From Zonotrichia leucophrys gambelii (lineage: Eukaryota; Chordata; Aves; Passeriformes; Passerellidae): a stretch of DNA of 64,000 bases. The position numbers and the translations under genes were made by a program. The notes under the pieces were generated by a model that was given only the letters and a program-made list of their open reading frames with translations, made no database searches and was not told where the DNA came from. The stretch covers positions 13,165,038 through 13,229,037 of the forward strand of contig NC_088173.1 in NCBI RefSeq assembly GCF_028769735.1, given 5' to 3'. Shown one piece after another: positions 1 to 13,147 of the stretch. Position 1 is the stretch's first letter, and each line of letters opens with the position of its first letter.

Positions 1-1062
1 TTATACAAATATTATTCTACTTGGAAAACTCTACCTGAGATAACAGCAGATGTATACTTTGTAACTTAGCAGTGATGCCACTCAAAACAGGGTTTGTGAG
101 TTTCTCTAGGAAACAAAATAAGAAGATTCAGGAGCTGCATGAGTTCTGGTAATAAGGGCAGATATTTGTGTTTGGGGATAGCATTTGGGTAATACAAACC
201 TGCAGTTACTCTGAAGCTTGCCACCTCCTCCAAGCCTAGGCAAATATTTCACAGCTCCTGGTGTCAAACTCAGGATTTGCTTTTACAGCCGAAAAGCATA
301 TATGTGTGCAGAAACAGGAATTTATTGTTAGTCTGTCAATTTTATGAATTCAGTCAAAACAGACCACTACTGTTACTGGTTAACTGGCCTGTTTCTTTTA
401 CTGGTAATGGCAAGAATTCCATTTACTGGGCTATTCTGGACTTGGCAACAGAAGCATAGAAGTTTGAAGTTTCCTGTAGCCTGTCTACCATCTTTGATTT
501 TGGGATGAAAGTGATGCCTCAAATCTTAGCGTTTTTTGTGTGCATCTGGAATCTCCTCCTATTGGGATTGTTGGCTGCCCAGTGCTGTCTACAGCCAGAT
601 TTACCTTCTGTTTTACGTTTACCAGAGTGAGTTTAATAAAAGTGTTTTCTGTGTCAATTATGTTGGGTAGCAGTTTTCTCATTTCTTCTAGTGAACACTT
701 GGTTATGAGGCCTCCGATTCTCTAGTCAATGGTTTTGGAAACAGTTTATTTCTAATTCAGATTTCAGTTGAAATTTACTATCTTTGTAGCAGAGTTGCAA
801 TTGCTGTGATCAGAGAGATGATCTCTGGGACAATAATTCAGAAAGAAGTTTAGCTACAGAATTATATACTTACTATATGGCATCCTATAATTAGATTTAA
901 TTGTATCGACCTTTAAAGAGAATGTGAGTAATCTGCACTTTTAACCAAGGAGAAAAAACATCACAAAATAGTGTCAGAAGAGTACTTGGGTACTTTTAAT
1001 AGAATTATATACAGGTGGATAACATTGAGCCAGTTATTATGGTGAAAGTGCCCTTTAGTAGA

Positions 1063-1095
1063 TAATAGTAACAAGTATTTTACTTGTTACTATTA
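1063..1095. repeat. Perfect inverted repeat, 15-bp arms, 3-nt loop
   Basis: The arms taatagtaacaagta and tacttgttactatta are exact reverse complements around a TTT loop, so either strand could form a tight hairpin. No protein or RNA gene is visible around it. It may be a MITE-like remnant, a chance palindrome or a small structured element. Confidence 0.85.
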
Positions 1096-4000
1096 ACTGT
1101 CAAAAGAATATAAATTAAATACTGGAATTGCACAGTCAAATAAATACTATATGCCTTGTTTAAAATTAAGAGGAAATAGTATTTTCCATGTTTGTGAACA
1201 TACCTTTCTGCCTTCTTTGTGGGAAGTGTATGGAATAAAGTGTCTGACATTGCAGCTCTAGCACCAGAAAAATGTGATTAACTAAGACCTCTGTACAACC
1301 AAAAGCAGATATGTCATTTTTTTCTGCAAGAATGTCTTGTCCATTAGAAATATGGACTTAATATCATGACTCCCTGACAGCTGCTGTTTAAAAACTCCAC
1401 TCTGCAGACAGCAGCTGAGCCACTCACTCTGTAGCCTGGATAGGAATAAGCATGTCTGATGAGCATCTGAGAATGATAGCTGGAAGGCAACACTCATGAC
1501 AGCTGGGGCAGTTAATGCAGACACTCGTGCCTAGTGTTGTGCAAAGCCCAGCACTTGAGATCCTGGTGGGTAGATGGGGAGCATGGCAGGGTGCAGATGA
1601 CGCAGGATGCATTTTCAAATATGGCCCATAATTATCCGCACCATTTCATGTGTGTGATACTAATTGCATGCATAATTCTGGCATGCTGGTCCTCATGTTT
1701 ACCCAACTATGGAATTTACATGTGACTTTTCTTTGTGCGTATGCAAATTTTTTCACTTATTTTCACATGCAGTCATCTGAAAAGATGAGGACACACTGCT
1801 GTATTGCACCAGGCTGTACTCATCTGTGGGCTGAGTCAAGGCTGTCCCAAAATGATACCCAGCACTTCTAGTCTGGAAAGAATATGTGTCTTGGTTACGA
1901 AAGAAATTATTGGGCAAAATATTTAGTGCGATCAAATCACACTAAATTGTGTTTTCTCAGCCCTTCTGTATTCCAGAAAGAGTATGTCAGATGCTGCATT
2001 GATTAAAGCAGATTGCTCATCTAGGTATTAGTAATGCTCTGTACAGTTCAATGTGGCTAATGAAGCACTGCATGCTACCTTCAGGGCTATAACTATGGCT
2101 TGGAATAAAAATATGACCTTGACATTCTTTGAGCTGCACAATGAAGTGGTCGATAGGAAATGACTGCAGTTTGTTATCCCATATAGTCACAGAGTAAGTG
2201 CACATTATGTTCCCAAACACAAAGAGAAGTAAAAGCTGAAGAGGAAAGTGACTTGCCATTCTTAATACGTCCAAGCTGTACATTTCCATTTCCTATTGTA
2301 CAGAATATCCTTTGTTGACAAGCTATGTTTACACTGAGGTGATTGGACACTCTTTTCAAGTGATTAGTGGAACAGATGCAATAATATGCTAGGTATTCTA
2401 GTAAGACATGATTCTGACAAAGATACAGCTCATTGAAATGCCTTTTGTCTTTGTGGGATAATTTCCTGGCCATCTCAAAGAAGGTTGCTTCAAATTTGGG
2501 GGAAAAAAGTAACTTTGATGTTAAAAATTGAGGCCTATATATATAACGTATATGCGTATGTTCATAACTACAGTAAACAATGGGAGCAACTCTGGAGTAG
2601 TGCATTAACTTTTCATTTCTGTTTTTCATGAGAAATTGCTGGCTCATTGTAAAACTTTAAATCTGAAATTCTCTTTTTTCCAAGTTCAGTTCCAAGATAC
2701 TATTGCAAATTATATGGATAGTTTTAAAATAAAAAATAACTTCTGAAGTATGTCTCTGTTCCTAGAATGACAAGGATTTAATACATTAATTGTAGGGGAA
2801 ATATGTCATTTTAAATAAAATTCTTGACACCACACTACAGTTTATAGTTGAAATAATGTGAAATTCTTAATTCTTAACAGTCAAAAATTACATAGTTCCA
2901 GAAGTTAGAAACAACAATTTTTAAAAAAAAACCTTGCCTCCATATAAATGCCTCCCTTCACTTTGTATCAGTGACTTTGATTCTTATCTCCTTTTCAATC
3001 TAGATCAGTAAAAAAAAAAAAAATCAGTCATTACTTTTCTCTTTGTGTTTCTTGTTCCTGTTTTCAGAATTGAATGTGTACTTTGACCTTAGCTGTGCTG
3101 TTGAGATTGTGGAGCTTGTTGCAGTGATAGGTAATGTGTGTTGGTTTTGCTGCTGTATTTTATTATTATAATTATTATTTTACTTATTCTTTAGTTCTCA
3201 CTGCCTTCTGGCTATAAGCTTTAGGTTTGTACTTTTTCTTGGCAGATCTTGGCTTTAAGTTTTCTGCCTAGCTGGATGCACATGAGGAGTGCTCAGGGAT
3301 GACTGTTCAGGCTTCTGTTGTTTTCCCAGAGAGTGCTACTGCAACAGAGCTCTACCAAGGCTTTTATTATGCTACTTTTTTTACATTCTGTTATGAAAAG
3401 TTTTTAAATGTTTCCTGATCTCAGTAGGGTGCAGGGGTAGCCCAAAAATATACCAATCAGGCCAAAATGTCTGCAGGCCTGGCCTCTTCATCAGCTCTTT
3501 GCCTAGTCATCTTTTTGTTTTAGGGCTTCATTGCCCTTTTCTAACCATCTGTCTTTTCCAGTTGCTGATTTCTTTTATTCTTTAGCAAATTTTTTAGTCT
3601 TACTCCTATTCATCTTTCTGAGATCATATTTTCTGGAAAAAGCAGTGGAACCTGAGTCTTACTTGTTTCACCAGTTGATTAGGTGATCTGTTACTTTCAC
3701 ATTATTCACCACATTATTCATCACTCTTAGCATTTTAGGGGCAAAGTGAGGTTAGTCCCAGGTTTAACCATACCAAGGGATTTGGATGCTGTTGTGTAAA
3801 TGGAAGCCATCAGCTGATAGTGATTGTGTTTTGTTCCTGTTCTGGAAGATATGAAACATGTCAATTAATTCTGTCCTGTAAAGGTGTTAAAAGATAATTT
3901 AGAATTCATAATTGTATCCAGAGATTTCCTGAAAGAAACTGGAGAGTTTAGTTTCTTTGCTCCAATACTGTGGTATATAAGGGGTCTTTGTCTTCTGAAC

Positions 4001-7000
4001 ACCAGATGCATTTTAGTAGGTAAACCATGACCTTGGTCCTGATCTTTCCTGCTAGTCTGATGTTGGTATGCTGTATGTTGATTTATTATACTGTTTATAT
4101 GTACATTTCTTTTGTAAAATGTTTATAAACGTTTTATATACTTGTAGTTGCAGGGTTCACGTGGACGCAGTAGTCATACAGTTAACTAGAGTGGATATTG
4201 CATATAGTTAAACACATTTATTCTTTCAAAGAAGTCCAAATTAAAAAATCTGAGATGAGATCATGCTGTTACAAATCCATGTAATCATCCAACAGATTTT
4301 GTTTACATTGTCACACATTTTGGTGTTTCTGCCTTATGCAGGGAGATGCGTAATTTTTGCTTGCTTCCAGAAGTCATGCAGTGTGAGAAGATGAATGAGC
4401 TGCAGATTTAGGTTGTTTTAGAAACACTTGTCAAAATTCATAACTTTGCCTTTGATGCTACAAGCTTAATAGAGAATTTGGCTAGATGTTGAACATCTGC
4501 ATCATTAGCCTTAACAAAAAATGTAAATGAAGAGAAAAAGGAGCTCTACAATTTAGCTGTGACGCATTTGCATGCTTTCTCCTCTTGGGCTGCACTGACT
4601 GTTTAGGGTACAGAGATATCTTCTGTGGGAATTTATAAAATCAGAGGGTTTTGGGAAAACTACAAAAGGCAAGCCTCCCTGAATGATAGAGGACAAACTG
4701 CTTCCAAAACATCATACAGCCAGGGTCCAAGTTAGAGTTTACTTCAGTTAAGAAATTCAGACTCTTCTGTATTCCATAGGGAACCTAGATAGGACAGTGA
4801 GCTTGAAATCCCTGGAATTCGCTCAGGGCCTGTGGAAGACAAGTGTATGTGCAATGAGGATTCAGATAACTAAGATAAGCAGTGCAGAATTGTGCTAGTT
4901 CTAGAAGAGACACGTAAACGTGGCACCATACCTGAGCTTGTAAGATTTGTGTGGGAAAATGTGGGACCCTTGCTATTGTTAGGATTAAATTATCTTTTGT
5001 GCTGTACTATGCTTTAGAAACCTGGAAGTTTGGAATTATGCCAGCTTGGGATCTTGAAGCAATGGCAATTGAATTTTATAAACATACACTTGGAAAGCTG
5101 GATATACTAAACTCAGAAGTATGATTATTATATGTCTGGGTTCTTCAGTTGGCTTGGTATCCCAATCTGAAGATTGTATCCTAATCCTGTGTTTCTGTAT
5201 TTGCATGCATGGCCTCCCTGGGAATTCTGCAAGAAATTGGATAGCAGGTGTTGGCATTCACACATACATCTCTTGTTAAGGAGAATTTCCTTCTGCATGC
5301 TCTGTCTCATTGACAGATATCACCGTACCTCTGTTACTATTAGTAAAAGTTTAGTGAAATATTTGTCTGTTCACTCACGTTGGCTGTTGTGTTATGAATT
5401 CGATTTTACTCAGAAGAGATTTGCAGTGGTCTGTGTATTTGTTCCCCTTGGTTTCTCTCCCAAGCATATCTGCTATTCACAACATTCACCAGTTACAGAA
5501 AACAGCACCAAAAGAAGATATAGAAAAACTCACACATCTAAAGTTTATTCCTTACCTTTATAGGTATTTTTCCTTTTTTAAATTATTAATCATTTTCAGT
5601 TTTGTTTCTCCTCTTTGAGCAGCTAGTAAAATACTTGTATACAATATAAAAATACTAAATATATAGAATGAGCTTTGTTTATATGCATTCTTCCCACAAA
5701 TATGATGCCTTCATCTTGCTCTCTCAAGGGCTGAGTTTTCCATCATCTATTTTTTATTAGTGTTGTTACTTAACCCATTGCAGAGGGTAAAGAGGGGGAT
5801 GGGAAGGTGTCTGTTCTTGTAGCCATCAAGATGCTTTCTCCTCTCCTGAAATGTTTACTGCTAACATTTTGTAATTTGAAATAGCAGTCAACATACAGTT
5901 AATGGCATTTAAATGTATAATGAGCAATTCCTACATGTAGGATAGGAAGGACAAATTAAGAGGCTGGATTAAAGTGATTGTATCAACAAAATCTGGCATT
6001 TGGAATTTGTCAAAGGCAGAGAATATTAAATCTTAGTAAGCCGTGCCTTTTCAGCCCTAAGGTTTTGTCACCTTGTCACTGATGTGAGCTTCTTGGTTTT
6101 GCAGATCCTTTGTGTGTGAAATAAGGTGGGGGTAGGTTCTGAAGAAAATGATTGGGATTTTTCTGTCAGCTCTTCAAGTGAGCGAGGCACCCTTATCTAG
6201 ACCTGCTGTCTTCTTTTCCTATTACCATAAATACAACCTTTCATATACTTTGTAATGCAGAAGTGAGGCAAAACCATGCAAACCAGTAACAAAGGGCTTT
6301 GTGTTTGAGAGGTGCTGGGACTAATAAAAGAGTCTACACAAAATTTAGTATAATTTTTCTTTATTTCACTGTGTATGTTACATTATTAATTTATAAGAGT
6401 ACTACTAGTAGTTTGTTCATCAATAGAGAATTGCTATGAACACAAAAATAATCTGGCTTTCGAAACCATTTATTATAATGTTCCTTGTGTCAAATGTTTG
6501 ATAGCATTAAAATACATCAATAATTTTTTAATTCCTAACATTTTTATTATTCTGAGAGAAAGACTTGTAACCTTCTGAATTCAGAGGTGAATAGACTTGG
6601 TTTAGGTTTTTTAGTTGCTCAATTTTGCAGTAGCTGCAGTTTTTTCAATATTAACATAATTTAATCTTTACCGTAAGGCATGATCAGCAATGCAATGTCA
6701 AATGGTAACTGTCAGCTTCTTAAATTTTTCATATCGGTATTCAACTTGACAGCTAATTTGCAAATCCCCTCCCCCAATGTATGTGATGCTGTAACTTTCA
6801 GTATGGATGAATCTTCTGCCTCCAGAGCTGGAAACACAAGCTCAACGAGGTATGATCAGGATTCTTTTACATGAGCAACAATATTCAGTATATTAGAGGC
6901 CAAAGATATACATGACTTCTCATTTAATGCAAACAGGAAAAAGAGAGCAAAGAAGCAAAAGACAAATAATCTTGTGGTTTCCACTGGAAATTTCTGTAAG

Positions 7001-9021
7001 TATGACCAATCAGGTAGGAAGGGAAATCTGACTTTATAGGTTCCCACCTAATAGGGCTGTCCCTTTGTAACCACATACCGCACAAGAAGGCTTTGGATGC
7101 TTTTACTATATAAAGATATGTTCACGTCAAGGAGTTTGACTGACACTTTTGTAAACTGAAGTATTGTGTATTCTTAGAAAAGAAACAACATCTTGTGTCT
7201 AGATATGGAAAAAATATTTGGAGGGGACATTTTTGGAATGAATTAAAGAAAAGGAATAGTCTATAAAAAGTTCGACAAAGCAGAAAGCATAAAAATATCC
7301 CCGTACTTGCTGCATTGCAAAACTGCAGAGTTAAAGCTGCTTTTCCAGTTCTTACAGTAGCCAAAAAATTGTTTAGGCTGCTTTTAATATAAGCTAACTG
7401 AGCTCAGATAACTGTGTGCAAGTAGAAAATGTATGCTTTCTAGTATGTAAAATCAGTGCTAAAAATCTGTTTCATGTGAGGGTTTTTTGTTTTTTTCTCT
7501 GAGGCCTTAATCCAGCAGATTTCTACAGTGCATGGTTAGTTGTAGCTTGGGAATAATCCCATCCTTATACAGAAAAGCCTGTTTTTAGATCTCAAAGAAC
7601 ACTCTGGATTCTATGAGCATATATTAAAGACTTTGACTCAGAGCCCTAATATTTTTAAATGGGAAAGCTAGGAATGGAATCCTACTACAAGCCTGGTATT
7701 AGCCATAATTACAGCTTCAGATATTTGAATGAGAAAGTTTAATTTCTCCACAATATGCACAGATTTGTGTCTATGAAATACACCATAGCAATGTCTGTTA
7801 CAGGAAATACATCAACACGGTTGTCAGTAGAAGAAATAATTATTATTATGGCAGCAGTTTTCCTTTGCCTTGCTTTCCATCATTTCTCAGCTTGCAGATT
7901 GTCTCATGTCAGAAAACTCTTGTATCATATGGAATAATGATATCATTCAAGGGTAAAATTGATAAGTAGGCAGTTCTTGGGCTGCTGATTCTATTTAGCA
8001 CATTGGGAGCAGAGCTCACCCTTGGCCTTCCTTTTCTGTGTGCAAATTCCACATACTGTGCCTGAATAATTGGCATCTGCAGTGGGACCAAAACACCAAA
8101 CAGAGGATGTGAAAAGCCCAAGACAGTCCTGTGTTGCCTTGCTTCCCAGCTGATGCATCCTCAGTGCTGTAGGGATACTGTAATGTTGTGGCATCATAAT
8201 TTATCCTAGCAGCATGACACAGTATTAGTACAAAGCCTTGAAGCTAGTGTCCTCATTTGAGAACCTGTGAAAATCTAAGGGTATTTTTGGGCCTTTGCAT
8301 CCTTCAGATAGGGTTTAGGAGATGTGTAGCAGCCTCATCTGTCTTAAGACAGCAGAGGAAACTTGCTTCAGGCTTTTCTATCATCCAGCTCTCTAAGTAC
8401 CCTCTCTGTGTACCTATCCTATTAGGGAAGGTTGGATTTTCAGCAATGATGACAAAGAGCACTAAGATGAGCTGAGACTTCATGCCTTTGACAGGAGCTG
8501 AGCTGCCTGAGCCATGCAGGCTGGAGGAGAGGCAGGAGCAGAGTGTTGCTGCCTTTCCCTTCACCTGCCTTGGCCAGCGTGTCAGAAAGCATTGCACTGC
8601 TTGGTCGGTGCTCGCTTAGGGAAAATGTCTGGTGAAGCTGTTGTGTGCCATAAAGGTCTGGAAATTCCTATAATATTGTAAATTATTCCGTCATTTGAGG
8701 CAAGGGTCAGGTGTCACTGCGTAGTTTCTGTAGGACTTGGAATTTAATACCTTTTCTGTGATTCAGTATTTACTATGGGAAGGAAAGCAAGTTATAAAAT
8801 ATGGCTACATACCTTATCGTGGCTAATAATTTTGCTTCTGGTTCCTTGTGGCCTTTCCCTACATGGATTTATTTTCTTCTTTCATGAGAAGGCAAATATT
8901 CAAAATATGCTTCTGTGCTTTTTATTTTAAATTGACTTTTAATATTATGTAGGACTCATACTTTCTGATACACCTTTCTTGAGAATGAACTGAACATTTC
9001 CTCTTAGTGCAAGCAGGATGA

Positions 9022-9125
9022 AACAGGTTTTATGAATCTCATGAAACAATTGTTTATATACAAAAAGCTACTAATGAACAGGTTTAATGAATCTCGTGAA
9101 GCAATTGTTTATATACAAAAAGCTA
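9022..9125. repeat. Imperfect tandem duplication, about 55-bp period
   Basis: A segment at about 9022-9070 recurs at about 9076-9125. Both copies contain the run caattgtttatatacaaaaa. They differ by a few substitutions, for example catgaaac versus cgtgaagc. It looks like a local duplication in non-coding DNA with no gene effect visible. Confidence 0.85.
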
Positions 9126-9465
9126 TTTTCATGTATATGGGCTGGGAATGTTTCTAAATAGGACCCACAGTCATCTAATTAGACACGCATGGTGTTAGTA
9201 GGCATTTGTAGTACTCACAGGACAAAGACAAGGGATCCCTGCTGAAAATTTCCATTAAAAAGATAATTGCATGGCACAAGGTCTTTCTAAAAACCTTGCT
9301 TAAATTTTTTCCTGTTTTTAATTAGGTTCTGAGATCTAGATCTAAATAGACTGAAAACAGAAAAAGGATTTACTTTTGTAGGTAGTAGAATTAATCATGC
9401 CAGCAGTGACTATGGAACTGTGAAAGATTCAAAACAGTGTTTTGCTTATAGTTTTATGATCTGAT

Positions 9466-9507
9466 GATCCTGGTATAATTGAGTGTGATCCTGGTATAAT
9501 TGAGTGT
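9466..9507. repeat. Perfect 21-bp tandem duplication
   Basis: The 21-bp unit beginning gatcctggtataattgag occurs twice head to tail at 9466-9486 and 9487-9507 without a mismatch. Exact identity suggests a recent slippage or duplication event, which makes it a possible length polymorphism. Confidence 0.92.
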
Positions 9508-11974
9508 TTGGTGTATACATGGATAAATTATTTCATATTTTGCATGCATTATGACAGATTATGTCTGGGTACTTAATAACTAGAGTACCTAGGTGTGTGC
9601 TACCACTACCAGGAGTGTCCAAATATATTTTTTTCTTAAGAAGAGATTTCTAGGAATTTTTATTCTCTACCATCACCCTGTTGGATTCAACTGTATGAAA
9701 AGCTGATGAAGGCAGAGAACACCAGGCCACTCTGGTATGCCCCTTAACAGGAAATGATCCAAAAAATGCCTGGTTGGTGTGTTGGGTGGGAGTAATGTGC
9801 TTTCTTTAAAAAAAGTGTAAAAAACCCGGCACAGAGTAACCACCGCTTACTGTGAAGAATGCTGTTGAATTAATTAAAAAGTTGTTTTCACTGGTAACAC
9901 CAGTGTGAGTTACTAAAACTGGATAAATAGGTAAAGAGGTGTTTGCCCATTTTCAGTCAGAATTGGAGAGCAACCAACAGAGTGTTTACGGGGGTACTTT
10001 TACCATAAAATTTAGAAGGAACCTAAAAGAAGTATTGTGAATTTCAGCTAAGTCAGAGGGGCTCAATGTAGTGGCTATAGGCTACATTGAAATAATCTGT
10101 TATTCTTGGTCAGCATGAAGAAGGAAGAGATGTAAAGTCTTAGCTGCAGCCTAGTTATGAAGGGAATGAGAAAAAGATATGCACAGATGAAAGTGTCTGG
10201 TTACGAACCTTACATTTTGTGACATGATACTTGCAACACATAGTAATACCATGAAGAAGAAAGAAGTTTTAAAGAATATTATTGAATGTGTTTGAGCTCT
10301 TTACATTAGCTAAAGAGTCATATAACCACACACTGGGATGTCCTGAAGGTGCCTGTCCTTCTAGCTGCCATTCATGTCAGTTTTCATGAGCTTTAGAAAA
10401 TCCTGGGAGGGTATTTGTGTAATCTTTACAACAAAAGAAGCAAATTAATATGCCTATGTATAATTTTTACTTCTTGGAATGCAGGTCTTTGCAATTGCTG
10501 GCTCTTCAACCAATTTTTAGATAGCAAAATACAGTTGTAAAAATAAAGGTGTCAGGGAGATTCGGGATGGCCTTTGGATGATAATTTTTCTCTCGGAAAA
10601 GTGACAGTCGCAACAGAAGAACAAAAATGTAAAGAATGAACTCACATCAGTGAATAGGTCCCATAAAAATTCCAAATTAGGTCAAATATTGATGCAAAAA
10701 CTGATCCCAGCTGGGGAGGGTGCAGAACTGTGAGTTAAAGCATTGCACAGTTCTCCTGAGGGAAAGCAAAAGTAGGTGAAGTACCTATTTTTGTCTTTGA
10801 TGCTTTCAGATATACGTGATAACCTCTGATGTGTTGGGTTGTCCCATAGTCTTTTTTGGAATGTTATTTTAACAAGTTAGAAAAAATTAATGCGGCATAT
10901 CTGCCATAAAAAGCAGGAAAATTTGCTTCATAATTTATAAGTGCTTTAGATGTGTTTATGGAAATGAAAAGAACCTATTCAGACCTGTGCTTTAGCCACG
11001 TTTTGCCTTGACTCAAGCTTTGTATCCATTTTCAGCTACCAGTTTGTGGTTAGGTGGTGGGTTTTTTCACAACTTATTTTAAGAAAATAGTAAAATAGTC
11101 ACTACAAACAATCAACCAAGCTTCTTTCATCACAAATGCCTAGTGAAAACGTATAGTGAAAAGGTAGCTAAGACAGTTGTCATATCCTTGGCCATTTGCC
11201 CCTCTGTGTTACTACTTGCTTTGGGAGTTGTTTACATTATGGGATGGATTTGGCAGGTAATAAATTAGCTATAGCTGTGGAACATGAGTCTCAAAAGCTA
11301 TTTGCCAATGTGTTAGCATGGCTAAGGCGTTTATGTTTCTTTACGAGGTAAAATGAAAATATTTTTGAATTTACTCTGAATAATGAAGACATTATGTGTA
11401 TGCATCTGTACGAGCTTTCTGCTAAAAAGCTAAAATATGAAATTCCTGTAATGCTTAGACTGGTCCAGGTGGCAGAGGCCAGAAATAATTTATCAAAAAG
11501 TTAGCCTGTAATTAACAGATCTTGAGTCTTTACTTGTGTAATGATTTTTCATGGACCCCTCTTTAGGAACTTTTGTTGGCTAATGCAAAAACAGTTCTAA
11601 AAATAAAAATCACCATTTTACCTTGTGCCAAAAATTAGCTTGTGAATAATAAAATTGTGTCAACACACTATAAAAAGAACCCAGTACGTTTTATTGTAGA
11701 TTAAACAGGTACATTTTTTTTTCTAAAGCTGAGCTACAGAAAATGCAATTCTCCCTTACCTCTGCAATGTTCACTCACTTTACTGATGATACACAATGCA
11801 TGTTGTTCAGATGCTCTCCAGAGAACAGCTAAACCCATTCTTCTTCCCAGGCTTGTTTATTTCTGACCATCATTTTCTTGGTGAGCTCATCAAGGTCATT
11901 TTTTATCATTTCCTCCTGTACCCAACCCAAATCTGTTTGGTCTTTTAGTTGATTTATTTTTTCTTTGTTTTGGC

Positions 11975-11989
11975 TTTTTTTTTTTTTTT
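11975..11989. repeat. T homopolymer run (15 T)
   Basis: Fifteen consecutive T residues follow a T-rich stretch from about 11946. This could be the tail of a minus-strand retroposed element, but I recognise no element body beside it. Confidence 0.8.
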
Positions 11990-13044
11990 AATATATAAAA
12001 GCCAAAGGCCCCTTTTCACAACTGCATGTTTTTTCTTGATATGCAAAAATAAGGGCATTCAAAGTGGAAACTCTGGAACTGCCTGAGTTTGGACAGGCTG
12101 TCCACTGCTATTTCCAAAGCACAAAAATGCAATGTGTGGAAGAGTTGAAATGGAGCTGCAGAGCCAACCTGTAGCTACCCCTGACATACCTGTGATACTC
12201 TGGCTAGTGCAGCTCCTGTGCAGGTGACCATCATTGCTCTAAAGGAATGCAATCCACTTCTGTTCCTCTGGTCCTGTTCTGCAGAGCTGCTCCTTGGGCT
12301 GTAAGTGCTGCCTGGAGTTATCTCATCCCTGGTGCAGGACTGGTGAATTTCATGAGTTTCCTATCAGCCTGTTCCTCCAGCACTTGAGGGATCCCTCCAT
12401 TGTAACAGCAACTTCCCAAGGCTGGTGATCTCCATGAATTTGAATTTGCTTGGTACTAATGACCCATAAATGCACTGTTTCAATGAATGTTTACTTTTTA
12501 AATAAGGAGCCAAACTTATAAGTCTGGTAACCTGTCTTTTTGTGCCAAATGCACATGAAATTCAGAAAGTTCAATGCAAAAATTCCTGGCAGGCATTTTT
12601 TTCTTGCTCCCTCACAGAATATTTTGTTTCATTCATTTAACAAAATGATACTGCCAGAGTTCATATTGATTCTTTATTCTCACATTGAGAAATGAGAACC
12701 GGTGCCCTGAGGTGCAGTCCAGTACCTCAAACCATGTGGTTAATTTACTTTGAGATCATTTACAGATTGTTTGTTTAAAGGAAGCCTTAGCAGTCTAAGT
12801 TAGTATAGCAGAAAGTTCATTAGCACGTGCTCCACAGTGTCCATTGTGGAAACTGTGAGTTAGTTCATGTCTCAAAATTGCCACTTTTTGCTCCCAGGAA
12901 GAATTCTCCAGGCTCCTCTCAAATTCCTTTTAGAAAGACTTGTCAAATGCAGTGGAGAGAAAATTGCTCTTGCAACACCACTGCCTGCTTTCTCTGTTAT
13001 TAAACTCTTCCCGTGTCTGTTTGCCTGGCAGCAGCTACAAGAGC

Positions 13045-13147
13045 TCCGGGGAGAACAGCGCTGCTCAGCCGCTCCAGTGGGACGCTGTGACAGCTCTGAC
13101 CTCCGAGTGACTTGCTAACTCTACATCCACTGGAAGCTCAAAACAAT
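13045..13147 (+). other. GC-rich patch, candidate untranslated or alternative 5' exon
   Basis: A pyrimidine-rich tract ending in tgcctggcag at about 13033 is followed by roughly 80 bases that are richer in G, C and CpG (ccggg, cgctgc, ccgctcc, gacgctg, ccgag) than the AT-rich sequence on both sides. This resembles an acceptor followed by an exon, or a small promoter-proximal element. The frame entered here stops soon after, so it would have to be untranslated or end earlier. No convincing downstream splice donor is obvious; weak options lie near 13200. It could equally be a short non-genic GC-rich island. Confidence 0.25.

Noticed and set aside
2174..2647. 157-codon minus-strand open frame
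   Set aside because: Hydrophobic and aromatic residues are scattered as in translated AT-rich DNA, no domain is visible, and it overlaps another frame on the same strand.
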